Positions 43,552 through 53,936 are shown, counted from the first letter of the stretch. The stretch is DNA of 64,000 nt from an uncultured Bacteroides sp. (GCA_902388495.1 CABMPP010000005.1:62001-126000), one strand, 5' to 3'. The notes: generated by a model not told the origin, from the sequence alone. Numbers and translations: made by a program.

Positions 43552-43903
43552 AATAGTCTTTGTTTTATAATGAATATATTTTCCTCATACACGGATCTAC
43601 CTATTTCAGCAACAACACATTGCGAAAAGAAAGCAGGGACTGTTATAAAGCTATGTCCAATTATTCGTTTTCATTACATTAACACTTTACTGTTTTCGAC
43701 AAATATAAGTTTTTTATTTAAAGGTTCAACGCAATCTATCAGTTTTTTTCTTATATACTTTTATTTAATATGCTACACTTCATATTCACTGAAGCAACAA
43801 AATCAGCGATTCTTGGAATAATCTTGTTCAATTGGCGACAAAACAACGATAAAATTGTATCTTTGCACCGTTTTAACTCGAAAATAAATAAGACAACAAC
43901 GAT
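43552..43903. other. Divergent intergenic region between BACON gene and pheS
   Basis: There is no gene in these 352 bases. On the minus strand TATATTTG (43707-43700) with GTTG 19 bases upstream is a near-consensus promoter for the BACON-M64 operon, giving a leader of about 140 nt. On the plus strand TATCTTTG (43858-43865) serves pheS. Confidence 0.55.
43858..43865 (+). promoter_or_regulatory. -7 box of pheS
   Basis: TATCTTTG matches the -7 consensus 38 bases before the pheS ATG. The -33 element is weak (TTGG 22 bases upstream). Confidence 0.55.
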
Positions 43904-44938
43904 ATGATAGCTAAAATCAATCAGCTTCTGCAAGAAGTGGAAGCGCTGAAAGCCGCTAACGCCGAGGAATTGGAAACACTTCGCATCAAATACCTCAGCA
44001 AGAAAGGAGCCATCAACGAACTGATGGCGGATTTCCGTAACGTACCTGCCGACCTGAAGAAAGAAGTAGGTATGAGACTGAACGAACTCAAAAACAAAGC
44101 GCAAGAAAAGATTACCGCTTTAAAAGAACAGTTCGAAAGTCAGGATACCGGTTGCGACGACCTTGACCTGACACGTTCCGCCTATCCTGTAGAACTGGGT
44201 ACACGCCACCCGCTTACGATTGTCAAGAATGAAATCATCGATATATTTGCCCGCCTCGGTTTCAGCATTGCCGAAGGTCCCGAAATAGAGGACGACTGGC
44301 ATGTATTCTCTGCGCTGAACTTTGCAGAAGACCATCCGGCACGCGACATGCAAGATACTTTCTTTATCGAAGCCAACGAAAAAGATGTTGCCAAAAACAT
44401 CGTTCTGCGCACACATACCAGCAGTGTGCAGGTTCGCGCCATGGAGAACGCCCAACCGCCCATCCGCATCATCTGCCCGGGACGTGTATATCGTAACGAA
44501 GCCATCAGCTACCGCGCACACTGTTTCTTCCACCAGCTGGAAGCTTTGTATGTGGACAAGAATGTATCCTTCACTGATTTGAAACAGGTTTTGCTGCTCT
44601 TCGCCAAAGAGATGTTCGGCAATGACACCAAGATCCGTCTGCGTCCTTCGTACTTCCCGTTCACGGAGCCAAGCGCCGAAATGGATATCAGCTGTAACAT
44701 CTGCGGCGGCAAGGGATGCCCCTTCTGCAAGCACACAGGCTGGGTGGAAATTCTGGGCTGCGGTATGGTAGACCCGAATGTACTGGAAGCCAGCGGCATC
44801 GACAGTAAAGTGTATAGCGGCTATGCTCTGGGTATGGGTATTGAACGCATCACCAACCTGAAATATCAGGTGAAAGACCTCCGTATGTTCTCTGAAAACG
44901 ATACGCGCTTCCTGAAAGAATTCGAAGCAGCTTATTAA
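43904..44938 (+). CDS. pheS: Phenylalanyl-tRNA synthetase alpha subunit
   Basis: The protein has 344 aa. An N-terminal coiled coil (about 1-90) is followed by the class II core: motif 1 TRHPLTIVKNEIIDIFARLGF, motif 2 region ICPGRVYRNEAISYRAH-CFFHQ and motif 3 GYALGMGIERITNL. A Cys-rich insert (CNICGGKGCPFCKHTG) is present. With PheT it forms the alpha2-beta2 enzyme that charges tRNA-Phe. A strong hairpin follows the gene, separating it from the MFS gene. Confidence 0.96.
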   Translation: MIAKINQLLQEVEALKAANAEELETLRIKYLSKKGAINELMADFRNVPADLKKEVGMRLNELKNKAQEKITALKEQFESQDTGCDDLDLTRSAYPVELGTRHPLTIVKNEIIDIFARLGFSIAEGPEIEDDWHVFSALNFAEDHPARDMQDTFFIEANEKDVAKNIVLRTHTSSVQVRAMENAQPPIRIICPGRVYRNEAISYRAHCFFHQLEALYVDKNVSFTDLKQVLLLFAKEMFGNDTKIRLRPSYFPFTEPSAEMDISCNICGGKGCPFCKHTGWVEILGCGMVDPNVLEASGIDSKVYSGYALGMGIERITNLKYQVKDLRMFSENDTRFLKEFEAAY

Positions 44939-44981
44939 TTTCTGTATAGAGAGCACAGAGCTTTTATTGAAACACAAAACG

Positions 44982-45016
44982 ATCTGTCATTCGGAGCATA
45001 GTTCCGAATGACAGAT
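44982..45016 (+). terminator. Hairpin terminator after pheS
   Basis: ATCTGTCATTCGGA (44982-44995) pairs perfectly with TCCGAATGACAGAT (45003-45016) over 14 bases with a 7-base loop, then ACATTTATTT. The hairpin covers an ATG at 45008, which argues for the later start of the next gene. Confidence 0.75.
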
Positions 45017-45031
45017 ACATTTATTTACGCT

Positions 45032-46228
45032 ATGGCAAAAGACAAACTCGTAACTCCCGGTTATTGCCTCATCTTGGCAGCCAACTTCCTCTTGTACTTT
45101 GCCTTCTATCTGATACTTCCGGTCCTGCCTTTTTATCTGACCGAGGTATTTCATACCGGCAATGCAGCAGTAGGCATTATTTTGTCATGCTATACCATCG
45201 CCTCTCTTTGTATACGTCCTTTCTCGGGCTATTTACTCGACACACTGGCACGCAAGCCACTCTATCTCGTAGCTTATTTTATCTTCATCACCATCTTTGC
45301 AGGATATATATGGGCAGGTATTCTGTCCATCTTCATCATGCTGAGGGTGGTTCACGGACTGGCATTCGGAATGGTGACAGTTGCCGGAAACACGATCGTT
45401 ATCGATATCACCCCCTCTTCCCGGCGCGGTGAAGCAGTTGGATATTACGGCCTGATGAACAACACTGCCATGAGCTTCGGGCCGATGATCGGTCTTTTCA
45501 TGCACGATATCTACTCCTTTGAAACGATTTTTACCTGCTCGCTCATATCGGGTATCATCGGCTTCATTGCCGCCTGCTTTGTGAAAACACCTCCCAAACA
45601 ACCGGTAAAGCGGGAACCTATTTCACTCGACCGCTTCGTTCTATTAAAAGGTATTCCTGCCGGAATCGCCTTGCTTCTGCTTTCGATTCCTTACGGAATG
45701 ACAAGTACCTACGTGGCCATGTACGCCAAGGAGATAGGAATCACTTTGAATTCGGGGCTGTTCTTTACCTTCATGGCCGTCGGCATGGCTGTATCGCGTA
45801 TGTTCTCCGGGAGACAAGTAGACAAAGGACGTATCACCCAAGTCATCACACTGGGACTGTATCTGGTCTGTGCCTGCTTCTTCATTCTGTCCGCATGTGG
45901 CCTTTTAATGAAGTCGACTCCGGAGCTGACTAATATATTATTCTTTATGGTAGCCCTCCTGTTAGGAGTAGGTTTCGGCACCATGTTCCCCGCTTTCAAC
46001 ACCATGTTTGTGAACCTGGCTCCTAACAGTCAGCGCGGAACGGCCACCTCCACCTACCTGACCTCATGGGATGTAGGTATCGGCATCGGACTGACAGCCG
46101 GAGGATATATCGCCCAGATCACCTCTTTCGACATGGCATACTTTGTCGGCGCATGTCTCACAGTGGTTTCCATATTCTATTTCAACTTGAGAGTATCTCC
46201 CCATTACCATAAAAACAAATTAAGATGA
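45032..46228 (+). CDS. MFS transporter
   Basis: The protein has 398 aa from ATG 45032 (MAKDKLVTPGYCLIL). An in-frame ATG at 45008 lies in the pheS terminator hairpin and is rejected. Twelve helices are visible; the loop after helix 2 reads RPFSGYLLDTLARKP, the MFS motif A, and GMVTVAGNTIVIDITPSSRRGEAVGYYG is motif-C/loop-like. It resembles drug or metabolite exporters, substrate unknown. It overlaps nth by four bases. Confidence 0.85.
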   Translation: MAKDKLVTPGYCLILAANFLLYFAFYLILPVLPFYLTEVFHTGNAAVGIILSCYTIASLCIRPFSGYLLDTLARKPLYLVAYFIFITIFAGYIWAGILSIFIMLRVVHGLAFGMVTVAGNTIVIDITPSSRRGEAVGYYGLMNNTAMSFGPMIGLFMHDIYSFETIFTCSLISGIIGFIAACFVKTPPKQPVKREPISLDRFVLLKGIPAGIALLLLSIPYGMTSTYVAMYAKEIGITLNSGLFFTFMAVGMAVSRMFSGRQVDKGRITQVITLGLYLVCACFFILSACGLLMKSTPELTNILFFMVALLLGVGFGTMFPAFNTMFVNLAPNSQRGTATSTYLTSWDVGIGIGLTAGGYIAQITSFDMAYFVGACLTVVSIFYFNLRVSPHYHKNKLR

Positions 46229-46899
46229 GAAAGAAAGAACGTTATGAGAAAATAATTGCCTGGTTCAGGGAAAATCGCCCCGTAGCCGAAACCGAACTGC
46301 ATTATGAAAATCCGTTCGAACTGCTGATAGCGGTTATTCTCTCCGCACAGTGCACGGACAAACGGGTGAACATGATTACCCCGGCCCTTTACCGGGATTT
46401 CCCTACCCCCGAAGCACTCGCCGCTACCACCCCCGAAGTGGTATACGAATATATCCGTAGCGTATCCTACCCCAACAACAAAGCCAAGCACCTCGTAGGC
46501 ATGGCCCGAATGCTGGTGAAAGACTTTAACAGCGAGGTACCCGGCACATTGGAAGAACTTGTCAAGCTTCCCGGCGTGGGACGCAAGACTGCCAACGTCA
46601 TTCAATCCGTCGTTTTCAACAAAGCCGCAATGGCGGTAGATACACATGTATTCCGCGTCAGTCATCGCCTGGGACTGGTGTCAGATAAATGTACAACCCC
46701 CTTTAGTGTAGAAAAAGAGTTAGTAAAGCATATCCCCGAAGCCGACATTCCGATAGCCCATCACTGGCTTATCTTGCACGGACGTTATGTATGCCAGGCA
46801 CGCACACCCCAATGTGATAACTGCGGTTTACAATTGATGTGCAAATATTACTGCCAGAAATATAAAGTTAGCGAAGAGAGCAGCAAAGACGAAGAATAA
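46225..46899 (+). CDS. nth: Endonuclease III
   Basis: The protein has 224 aa. The helix-hairpin-helix LPGVGRKTANV contains the catalytic Lys, and AVDTHVFRV contains the catalytic Asp. The C-terminal 4Fe-4S site is C-x6-C-x2-C-x5-C (CQARTPQCDNCGLQLMC). It removes oxidised pyrimidines and nicks abasic sites. The start ATG overlaps the MFS stop (46225-46228). Confidence 0.95.
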   Translation: MRKKERYEKIIAWFRENRPVAETELHYENPFELLIAVILSAQCTDKRVNMITPALYRDFPTPEALAATTPEVVYEYIRSVSYPNNKAKHLVGMARMLVKDFNSEVPGTLEELVKLPGVGRKTANVIQSVVFNKAAMAVDTHVFRVSHRLGLVSDKCTTPFSVEKELVKHIPEADIPIAHHWLILHGRYVCQARTPQCDNCGLQLMCKYYCQKYKVSEESSKDEE

Positions 46900-46934
46900 A
46901 TAACTATTTCATAGCAAAAAAAAGAAATTAATGC

Positions 46935-46942
46935 TAACTTTG
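46935..46942 (+). promoter_or_regulatory. -7 box of pgk
   Basis: TAACTTTG matches TAnnTTTG 49 bases before the pgk ATG. A TTTC lies upstream at slightly long spacing. Confidence 0.5.
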
Positions 46943-46990
46943 CGCTCACTAAAAAGGATTTAGTAACACTTTTAAATAATATAGAATATT

Positions 46991-48247
46991 ATGACAATTG
47001 ATCAATTTAACTTTGCCGGAAAAAAGGCATTCGTTCGCGTGGACTTCAATGTGCCCTTGGACGAAAACTTCAACATTACAGATGATACCCGTATGCGTGC
47101 CGCTCTTCCCACACTGAAGAAGATTTTGGCTGACGGCGGTAGTGTAATTATCGGTTCTCACCTCGGTCGTCCGAAAGGTCCGGCTGACAAGTTCTCTTTG
47201 AAGCACATCCTGAAGCATCTGTCTGACCTGCTGGGTATTGATGTACAGTTTGCTAATGACTGCATGGGCGAAGAAGCTGCTGTGAAAGCTGCTGCTCTGC
47301 AACCGGGCGAAGCATTGCTGCTCGAAAACCTCCGCTTCTATGCAGAAGAAGAAGGCAAACCCCGTGGTTTGGCTGATGATGCTACAGACGAGGAAAAGAA
47401 AGCTGCCAAAGCAGCCGTTAAGGAAAGCCAGAAAGAGTTCACCAAGAAATTGGCTTCTTATGCTGACTGCTACGTAAACGACGCTTTCGGAACAGCTCAC
47501 CGTGCACACGCTTCCACGGCATTGATTGCTAAATATTTCGACAAAGACAACAAGATGTTCGGCTATCTGATGGAAAAAGAAGTGAAGGCTGTTGATAAAG
47601 TGTTGAATGACATCCAACGTCCGTTCACTGCCATCATGGGTGGTTCTAAAGTTTCCTCCAAGATTGAAATCATCGAAAACCTGCTGAGCAAGGTAGATAA
47701 CCTGATCATTGCCGGTGGTATGACTTATACTTTCACCAAGGCTATGGGTGGCAAGATCGGTATCTCTATCTGTGAAGATGACAAACTGGATCTGGCTCTC
47801 GACCTGATGAAGAAAGCAAAAGAAAAAGGTGTAAACCTTGTACTGGCTGTTGACGCTAAGATTGCTGACGCTTTCTCCAACGACGCTAATACCAAGTTCT
47901 GTCCGGTTGACGAAATTCCTGATGGTTGGGAAGGTCTTGACATCGGTCCCAAGACTGAAGAAATCTTCGCAGAGGTTATCAAGAACTCCAAAACTATTCT
48001 TTGGAACGGTCCGACAGGTGTATTCGAATTCGAGAACTTCACTCACGGTTCACGTGCAGTAGGCGAAGCCATCGTAGAAGCTACCAAGAACGGTGCTTTC
48101 TCACTTGTAGGTGGTGGTGACTCTGTAGCTTGTGTCAACAAGTTCGGCTTGGCAAGCGGCGTTTCTTACGTATCTACCGGTGGTGGTGCATTGCTCGAAG
48201 CAATCGAAGGAAAAGTTCTTCCGGGTATCGCTGCTATCAACGAATAA
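46991..48247 (+). CDS. pgk: Phosphoglycerate kinase
   Basis: The protein has 418 aa, the usual length. Motifs include [10 protein letters not shown] (N-terminal substrate loop), [43 protein letters not shown] and [10 protein letters not shown] near the ATP site. It transfers phosphate between 1,3-bisphosphoglycerate and ADP in glycolysis. Its codon use is strongly biased (for example GGT, GCT, CTG), as for a highly expressed gene. A strong terminator follows. Confidence 0.97.
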   Translation: MTIDQFNFAGKKAFVRVDFNVPLDENFNITDDTRMRAALPTLKKILADGGSVIIGSHLGRPKGPADKFSLKHILKHLSDLLGIDVQFANDCMGEEAAVKAAALQPGEALLLENLRFYAEEEGKPRGLADDATDEEKKAAKAAVKESQKEFTKKLASYADCYVNDAFGTAHRAHASTALIAKYFDKDNKMFGYLMEKEVKAVDKVLNDIQRPFTAIMGGSKVSSKIEIIENLLSKVDNLIIAGGMTYTFTKAMGGKIGISICEDDKLDLALDLMKKAKEKGVNLVLAVDAKIADAFSNDANTKFCPVDEIPDGWEGLDIGPKTEEIFAEVIKNSKTILWNGPTGVFEFENFTHGSRAVGEAIVEATKNGAFSLVGGGDSVACVNKFGLASGVSYVSTGGGALLEAIEGKVLPGIAAINE

Positions 48248-48264
48248 TCAAATCACATTTATAC

Positions 48265-48301
48265 AAAAAGGCAGCTCTTTGAAAAAAGGGTTGCCTTTTT
48301 T
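48265..48301 (+). terminator. Intrinsic terminator of pgk
   Basis: AAAAAGGCA (48265-48273) pairs with TGCCTTTTT (48292-48300) and is followed by further T. It lies 17 bases after the pgk stop. Confidence 0.85.
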
Positions 48302-48323
48302 ACTACTATCTTTATCCTTACAC

Positions 48324-49349
48324 ATGAGACGAATACTGCTATCCTGCCTCTTCTTGGCAGCAGCCTGCATTTTAAGAGCGCAAGACGCTTGCCTGACCGA
48401 CATTGTTAATACTCTGAAAGACCGCATTTCCCTTTCCGGCTATGCCCAAGTGGGATATACTTACGATGACGAAGGCGAAGGAACTACCAATACTTTTGAT
48501 ATAAAAAGAGTTATCTTTATGGCAAGCGGTAAGATTACCGACCAGTGGACATGCTATTTCATGTACAGCTTTGCCAATACCGGAAAGATACTGGAAGCAT
48601 ATACCGAATACCACTTCTTGCCTCAACTCACAGCCCGAATCGGTCAGTTCAAGACCATGTACACCATTGAGAACCCGATGTCCCCTTGCTTCGTAGAGTT
48701 GATAAACTGCTATTCGCAAGCCGTCAACTATCTGGCAGGTATCAATGGAAGCGATCCTTTGTACGGTTCCAGCAGTGGCCGCGATATGGGACTGCTTATT
48801 TATGGTGACCTCTTCAAAAAGCTTGTAAGCTATAACCTTGCTGTAATGAACGGACAAGGCATTAATCTGAAAGACAAAAACAACCAGAAAGATATTGTAG
48901 GCAGCCTGATGGTACATCCATTGGAATGGCTATCGGTAGGAGGTTCATTCATTAAAGGCAAAGGATGTGCCATGGCGGCTTCTTCCATCAATCCGGATAT
49001 TGCCGTAGGCGAGAATTATACCCGCAATCGCTGGTCGGCAGGTGCTACCATCAAAACAAAACCTATCGATGTGCGTACGGAGTATCTGGAAGGTAAGGAC
49101 GGACATGTGAAAAGCAACGGTTACTATGCAACCGTATCCGCCCACGTATTGCCCAAGTTTGATGTTATTGCTTCATACGATTACCTGAACAAAGATAAGG
49201 CCATGTCCGACAAACAGACCAACTACGTAGCCGGTGTACAATATTGGTTCTATCCCAAATGCCGTTTGCAGGCTCAATACACTTACTGCAACCGCCATAA
49301 AGGCGAGAATTCCAACCTGCTGCAAGCACAGTTGCAAGTTCGTTTCTAA
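48324..49349 (+). CDS. Phosphate-selective porin O/P-like outer-membrane protein
   Basis: The protein has 341 aa from ATG 48324 (MRRILLSCLFLAAACILRAQ, cleaved after AQ-like end). The open frame runs back to 48132 inside pgk and the terminator, so the later start is correct. Beta-strand segments include SLSGYAQVGYTYDDEG, ITDQWTCYFMYSF and ARIGQFKTMYTIENPMSP, ending AQLQVRF with a terminal Phe. It resembles small OprO/P-like porins of Bacteroides. Solute unknown. Confidence 0.8.
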   Translation: MRRILLSCLFLAAACILRAQDACLTDIVNTLKDRISLSGYAQVGYTYDDEGEGTTNTFDIKRVIFMASGKITDQWTCYFMYSFANTGKILEAYTEYHFLPQLTARIGQFKTMYTIENPMSPCFVELINCYSQAVNYLAGINGSDPLYGSSSGRDMGLLIYGDLFKKLVSYNLAVMNGQGINLKDKNNQKDIVGSLMVHPLEWLSVGGSFIKGKGCAMAASSINPDIAVGENYTRNRWSAGATIKTKPIDVRTEYLEGKDGHVKSNGYYATVSAHVLPKFDVIASYDYLNKDKAMSDKQTNYVAGVQYWFYPKCRLQAQYTYCNRHKGENSNLLQAQLQVRF

Positions 49350-49439
49350 AAGAAGTCTATCAGTATTTTCCAAAATGACCGAACTTTTTGGCATTCTTTT
49401 TGTAGTTTTGTAAAGTACATCTCTTAAAGATACAGACTT

Positions 49440-51632
49440 ATGAATGAACAAGCCATACAAGATCAATATCAACATATCATCGTCCTGCTGGAACAGCAAC
49501 GATTGAAAGAAGCACAATCCCAACTGGAAGCATTTCTGTGGAACAGCAGTGATTGGACACTCCGTAACCGTTTGGAACAAGTACAGACGTCCTATCAATA
49601 CATGTTGCAGTACATGCGGCAAGGAGTAAACGACCCCGAACGGCAGAAACTGTACCGCCAACTGTTGACCGATACTTGGGAGATTGCCGACCAGACACGC
49701 CTCAGCTTGCTCGACGGTACTTCCAACCACTATTACCATGCCCTGCGTAACAATCGGGAACATCTTCCAAAGGAGTACAATATTGCCAGCATGCAGAAAG
49801 TATTGGAATCTTTTCCAGATGATATGGCCGTTTGCCAACTGATGCCGAATGCACAAGGGCTGGATGCTGTACTGAAACGCCATGAGGAAACCATCCAGGT
49901 TCTTTTCCTTTCCACATGGTGCAACAGCGACTGGACAGCAGAAGACGAGCAACAAGCCAAAGGGGCATTGGAATCAGAATTACTCCCTGTCAATGATTTA
50001 TGCCTGTTTACCAGTGCTGTCATGTTGAGCCTGATAGAATGTTTCGACGCGCGTAAGTTCTCCTGGTTACTGGATGCAACAACTCACCCGGACACCCGGG
50101 TAAACCAGCGTGCTCTGATAGGGATTGCGTTCGTACTTCATTTCCACCCCACCCGCTTGTCGCTCTATCCGGAACTGACAGCCCGGCTTTCCCTGCTCGA
50201 CGAAGACGGTAGTTTCGGCAAACAAATGAACCGCGTATATATCGAAATGCTCCGCAGCCAGGAAACGGAGAAAATTGACAAGAAGATGCGCGAAGAAATC
50301 ATCCCGGAAATGATGAAGAACGTAAACATCATGCGCAACATGAAATACGGCTTCGAAGACAATGCCGAAGAAAACGACCGTAACCCGGACTGGGAGAAAG
50401 CATTCGAAAGCTCCGGTTTAGGCGATAAGATACGTGAAATGAACGAATTGCAATTAGAAGGTGCTGACGTTTATATGAGTACATTTGCCCAACTCAAAAG
50501 TTACCCGTTCTTCCGGGAGCCGCACAATTGGTTCTATCCGTTCGACATGCATCATTCCAGCATTATCAAGGAGTTCGGTCTTAACCCGACGGGAGACAAT
50601 GCCGTTCTTGCACTTCTCCTGCAATCAGGATTCTTCTGTAACAGCGACAAGTATTCGCTTTGCTTCACGATGGCACATATCCCGCAGGCGCAGCGCAACA
50701 TGATGCTCAGCCAGATGACGTCGCAGGATTTGAATGAGTTGATGGATGAAAGTAAATCTTCCACCCTCCGGCAATATGCCCAACGACCAGACGTTATCAG
50801 CAATCAGTATATCCACGATCTATACCGGTTCTACAAGCTAAGCCAACGCAGGTATGAGTTTCACGACATTTTTAAGGATGAGATTGCTTTGCACCGTATT
50901 CCTGCATTAAAGGAGATTCTGTGCAAGCCCGAACTGCTGATTGTCGTAGCCGACTACCATTTCCGCAAAGAGCATCCGGCAGAAGCTTTGGAACTTTATC
51001 AAGAATTAATAGCGCTGAACTATGCAGATGCAGATACTTTCCAAAAAGCAGGTTATTGTCTGCAAAAGGAGAAACGCTACAAAGAAGCGGTGAGTGCCTA
51101 CCTAAAGGCCGATGTTCTGAAACCCGACCATGTGTGGACCATCCGCCATCTTGCCACTTGTTATCGCCAAATGAAAGATTTCGGTTCTGCATTGGAGTAT
51201 TATAAGAAAGCAGAAGCTATCCAGCCGGAAAATCATAGTATTCTGTTTTACGCCGGAAGCTGTCTTGCCGAGCAGGAGAAATATGAAGAGGCCCTGCAAT
51301 ATTTCTTTAAGCTGGACTTCATAGAAGGCAACTGCATAAAGGCGTGGCGAGCCATAGGCTGGTGCTCCTTCGTCAGCGGTAAATACGAGCAGGCCATGAA
51401 GTATTATGAAAAGATACTTGCCTCCAAGCCCCTTGCCACAGATTATCTCAATGCCGGACATGTTGCTTGGAGACTAGGGAATATAGAAAAGGCTGCTGAA
51501 TATTATGGTAAAGCAGCCTTGGAAAGTGGTAGCCGGGAAGTCTTTTGGGAGATGTTCAGCAAAGACAAGGATACACTTGTCAAGCAAGGCATTGACGAAA
51601 AAGACATTCCGTTGATGATGGATTTGGTTTAA
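49440..51632 (+). CDS. Large tetratricopeptide-repeat protein
   Basis: The protein has 730 aa, without signal peptide. The N-terminal ~480 residues are helical and of no family I recognise. The C-terminal third has clear TPRs: PAEALELYQELIALNYAD, YKEAVSAYLKADVLKPD, FGSALEYYKKAEAIQPEN, YEQAMKYYEKILASKP and IEKAAEYYGKAALES. A scaffold role is likely. Its last four bases overlap the convergent maf gene. Confidence 0.8.
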   Translation: MNEQAIQDQYQHIIVLLEQQRLKEAQSQLEAFLWNSSDWTLRNRLEQVQTSYQYMLQYMRQGVNDPERQKLYRQLLTDTWEIADQTRLSLLDGTSNHYYHALRNNREHLPKEYNIASMQKVLESFPDDMAVCQLMPNAQGLDAVLKRHEETIQVLFLSTWCNSDWTAEDEQQAKGALESELLPVNDLCLFTSAVMLSLIECFDARKFSWLLDATTHPDTRVNQRALIGIAFVLHFHPTRLSLYPELTARLSLLDEDGSFGKQMNRVYIEMLRSQETEKIDKKMREEIIPEMMKNVNIMRNMKYGFEDNAEENDRNPDWEKAFESSGLGDKIREMNELQLEGADVYMSTFAQLKSYPFFREPHNWFYPFDMHHSSIIKEFGLNPTGDNAVLALLLQSGFFCNSDKYSLCFTMAHIPQAQRNMMLSQMTSQDLNELMDESKSSTLRQYAQRPDVISNQYIHDLYRFYKLSQRRYEFHDIFKDEIALHRIPALKEILCKPELLIVVADYHFRKEHPAEALELYQELIALNYADADTFQKAGYCLQKEKRYKEAVSAYLKADVLKPDHVWTIRHLATCYRQMKDFGSALEYYKKAEAIQPENHSILFYAGSCLAEQEKYEEALQYFFKLDFIEGNCIKAWRAIGWCSFVSGKYEQAMKYYEKILASKPLATDYLNAGHVAWRLGNIEKAAEYYGKAALESGSREVFWEMFSKDKDTLVKQGIDEKDIPLMMDLV

Positions 51633-52210
51633 ACCTTTTGTAACTCCCTGTACAGTTTCTGTACGGGGAGTCCCATTATGTTGTAATAACTTCCGGATAT
51701 ATTCTCTACCCCGATAAAGCCAATCCATTCTTGTACACCATACGCTCCGGCCTTATCCATCGGCTGGTATTTATCTACATAGTAAACGATTTCTTCTTCG
51801 CTCAATTCAGAGAAACGAACTTCGGTCTGAGCTGAGAAACAGCGCTGCCACTCCGTAGTAGTGATGCAAACGCCTGTAAATACTTCGTGAGTACGGCCGG
51901 ACATATCCCGCAACATTTGCATAGCGTCTTCCCTATCCTTGGGTTTGCCCAATACCCGTCCATCCAGCCAAACGATTGTATCAGCGGTAATCATCAACTC
52001 ATCCGGTTGAATCATGGAATGATAAGCATCTGCTTTCTCCTTTGCAATATAAAGAGGAATATCCGCCCCTTTCAATGTACCGGGATAAGATTCATCCACA
52101 TCAGGCAAAGTTCTTACCTCATACTCCACTCCCAAACCTGCCAGTAACTCTTTCCGACGCGGAGAGTTGGAAGCAAGGATTACTCTATATTTTTTCAGAT
52201 TATCCAGCAT
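51629..52210 (-). CDS. maf: Maf-family nucleoside triphosphate pyrophosphatase
   Basis: The protein has 193 aa. Motifs are ILASNSPRRKELL, the active-site ITADTIVWLDGRVLGKP and SGRTHEVFTGVCI. Maf proteins hydrolyse non-canonical or dTTP/UTP nucleotides. It is the last gene of a five-gene operon, 29 bases after kdsC. Confidence 0.93.
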   Translation of the reverse strand: MLDNLKKYRVILASNSPRRKELLAGLGVEYEVRTLPDVDESYPGTLKGADIPLYIAKEKADAYHSMIQPDELMITADTIVWLDGRVLGKPKDREDAMQMLRDMSGRTHEVFTGVCITTTEWQRCFSAQTEVRFSELSEEEIVYYVDKYQPMDKAGAYGVQEWIGFIGVENISGSYYNIMGLPVQKLYRELQKV

Positions 52211-52239
52211 AATTATAATGATTAATAATTGCCATTAGT

Positions 52240-52770
52240 TTACCAGCCAAATGCCTGTTCGTCAGCCATCCAAAGTCCTTTTAGTTTCAATACCTGCTCT
52301 ACGATGTCACGACCGCATCCATAACCGCCATCCGCATACGAGACGTAACGGGCTACAGCTTTCACCTCCGGCACCGCATCCTTCGGACAACATGGCAGAC
52401 CACATGCATGCATCACTTCCAAATCGGGGATATCATCGCCTACATACAATATTTCTTCATCCTTCAAGTCATGACGATCGCGGAAATCTCTATAGTCGTG
52501 AATTTTAACGGAAGAACCCATATAGATATTCTCTTCCGCCAGCCCCAAAGCCATGAAACGTTTACGGACAGCCTCTGTACGTCCACCGGTAATAATACCC
52601 AGCAACACTCCCTGTTTCGCAGCCAGATGCAATGAATAACCGTCCTTTATGTTCACTGTACGCAGCGGTTCACCCTCCGTACTCATCGGAATCACATTGG
52701 CACTCAGCACACCGTCTACATCAAAAACGAGGGCTTTTATCTTCTTCAAATCATAGTTTATGGTACTCAT
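52240..52770 (-). CDS. kdsC: KDO-8-phosphate phosphatase (HAD, KdsC type)
   Basis: The protein has 176 aa. HAD motifs: [12 protein letters not shown] (I), [11 protein letters not shown] (II), and [12 protein letters not shown] (IV); also [15 protein letters not shown]. KdsC removes phosphate from KDO-8-P in lipopolysaccharide core synthesis. It belongs to the operon with maf and the DUF2520 gene. Confidence 0.9.
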   Translation of the reverse strand: MSTINYDLKKIKALVFDVDGVLSANVIPMSTEGEPLRTVNIKDGYSLHLAAKQGVLLGIITGGRTEAVRKRFMALGLAEENIYMGSSVKIHDYRDFRDRHDLKDEEILYVGDDIPDLEVMHACGLPCCPKDAVPEVKAVARYVSYADGGYGCGRDIVEQVLKLKGLWMADEQAFGW

Positions 52771-52808
52771 ATCACTTTTTTTAAGATCTTATCTATACTA
52801 TATCCGGC

Positions 52809-53597
52809 CTACGCCAGTCTATGAATATTCTCGCTTATCAGCCGATACAACTTCTGCATTTCCGGTTCATCGGCAAGCATCTGCAAATGTGCATTGATAA
52901 CATTCTCATCATACCGCACAGCAGGTCCGGTTTGGGCATCATGCGGCGCCAACTCATGTACTTTGCGGGCTGTCTCGTCTATCAAAGGCAGCATCACTTC
53001 AAAAGGAAGTTGGTATTTCTTCAACAATTCGGCAGCCATAGCATACATGTGATTGGTAAAATTGCAGGTAAATACAGCTGCCAAATGTAAACTTTTCCGT
53101 TGTTCGGAAGTGGCTTCATAAACCCTCTCGGACAATGCAGAAGCAATATCTTTCAGTAATTGGGTATCTGCTTCCGAATGACTTTCTACAAAAATCGGTA
53201 TATCGCGGAAATCCACCTCACGCTGTTTGCTGAATGTCTGCATCGGATAGAATACTCCATAGCGTTCCACCTGTCCTTCCCAGATATCCATAGAGATACT
53301 ACCGGCAGTATGCACCCATAGAGCGCTACTTTTTCCCGTAACAATTTCGGGCAGCAATTGTACAAAGGCTGCATCTTTCAACGAAACGATGTAGAGTTGC
53401 GCATCTTCTACAACAGCAGACAACTCAGTCGTATACTCTGCCTCCACCATCTGCGCCAAACTTCGTGCCGACTCTTCCGTACGGCTGTAAATCTGCTCAA
53501 TACGAAAGCCTTTCCGGTAAAGTGCCTTTGCCAAATTGGTTGCCAAATTTCCGGCACCAATAAAAACGATGGACGTATCTTCTATGCTTCTTTTCAT
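52809..53597 (-). CDS. Rossmann-fold / DUF2520 oxidoreductase-like protein
   Basis: The protein has 262 aa. The N-terminal nucleotide-binding motif is VFIGAGNLATNLAKALY, followed by LYIVSLKDAAF and FYPMQTFSKQREVDF. The C-terminal helical DUF2520 domain includes HLAAVFTCNFTNHMYAMA. It resembles F420-dependent NADP reductase or ProC-like enzymes; substrate unknown. It is one base after the small membrane protein gene and 38 bases before kdsC. Confidence 0.85.
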   Translation of the reverse strand: MKRSIEDTSIVFIGAGNLATNLAKALYRKGFRIEQIYSRTEESARSLAQMVEAEYTTELSAVVEDAQLYIVSLKDAAFVQLLPEIVTGKSSALWVHTAGSISMDIWEGQVERYGVFYPMQTFSKQREVDFRDIPIFVESHSEADTQLLKDIASALSERVYEATSEQRKSLHLAAVFTCNFTNHMYAMAAELLKKYQLPFEVMLPLIDETARKVHELAPHDAQTGPAVRYDENVINAHLQMLADEPEMQKLYRLISENIHRLA

Positions 53598-53598
53598 C

Positions 53599-53934
53599 TT
53601 ATCTCGTAGAAACTAAATACAAAATAGCACCGATCACCAGTAACGCCACCGGCAGCAAGTAGGCAGACATCGTGCCGAGCAATGCAGTTATCAGGCCAAA
53701 GTTCAGTACCAGCCACAAGCCTATCAGCACTAATCCTACGGATTTGTCATGTTTGAACAGCAAGAAAATAACTGCCGTGTAGAGCAGGAAGTTATCCTTA
53801 TTCATCACCCACGGCAATCCTATTGCAGAAAAGTGTACCAGTTTATCCACCAAGTAAAGAATACCGAATACAATCAGCGTAATGGCAGTGGCCTTATACG
53901 TATCACGGTTATTATTTGCTTTTGCCGCACTCAC
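53599..53934 (-). CDS. Small four-helix membrane protein
   Basis: The protein has 111 aa and four predicted membrane helices (ITLIVFGILYLVDKLV; FLLYTAVIFLLF; VGLVLIGLWLVLNFGLI; LLPVALLVIGAILYLV). No catalytic motif or family I can name. It lies 2 bases after the nitroreductase gene and one before the DUF2520 gene, so it is in the operon. Confidence 0.7.
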   Translation of the reverse strand: MSAAKANNNRDTYKATAITLIVFGILYLVDKLVHFSAIGLPWVMNKDNFLLYTAVIFLLFKHDKSVGLVLIGLWLVLNFGLITALLGTMSAYLLPVALLVIGAILYLVSTR

Positions 53935-53936
53935 CG

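Noticed and set aside
45008..45031. Upstream start of the MFS gene
   Set aside because: The ATG at 45008 lies in the right arm of the 14-bp pheS terminator; ATG 45032 starts at the usual distance from helix 1.
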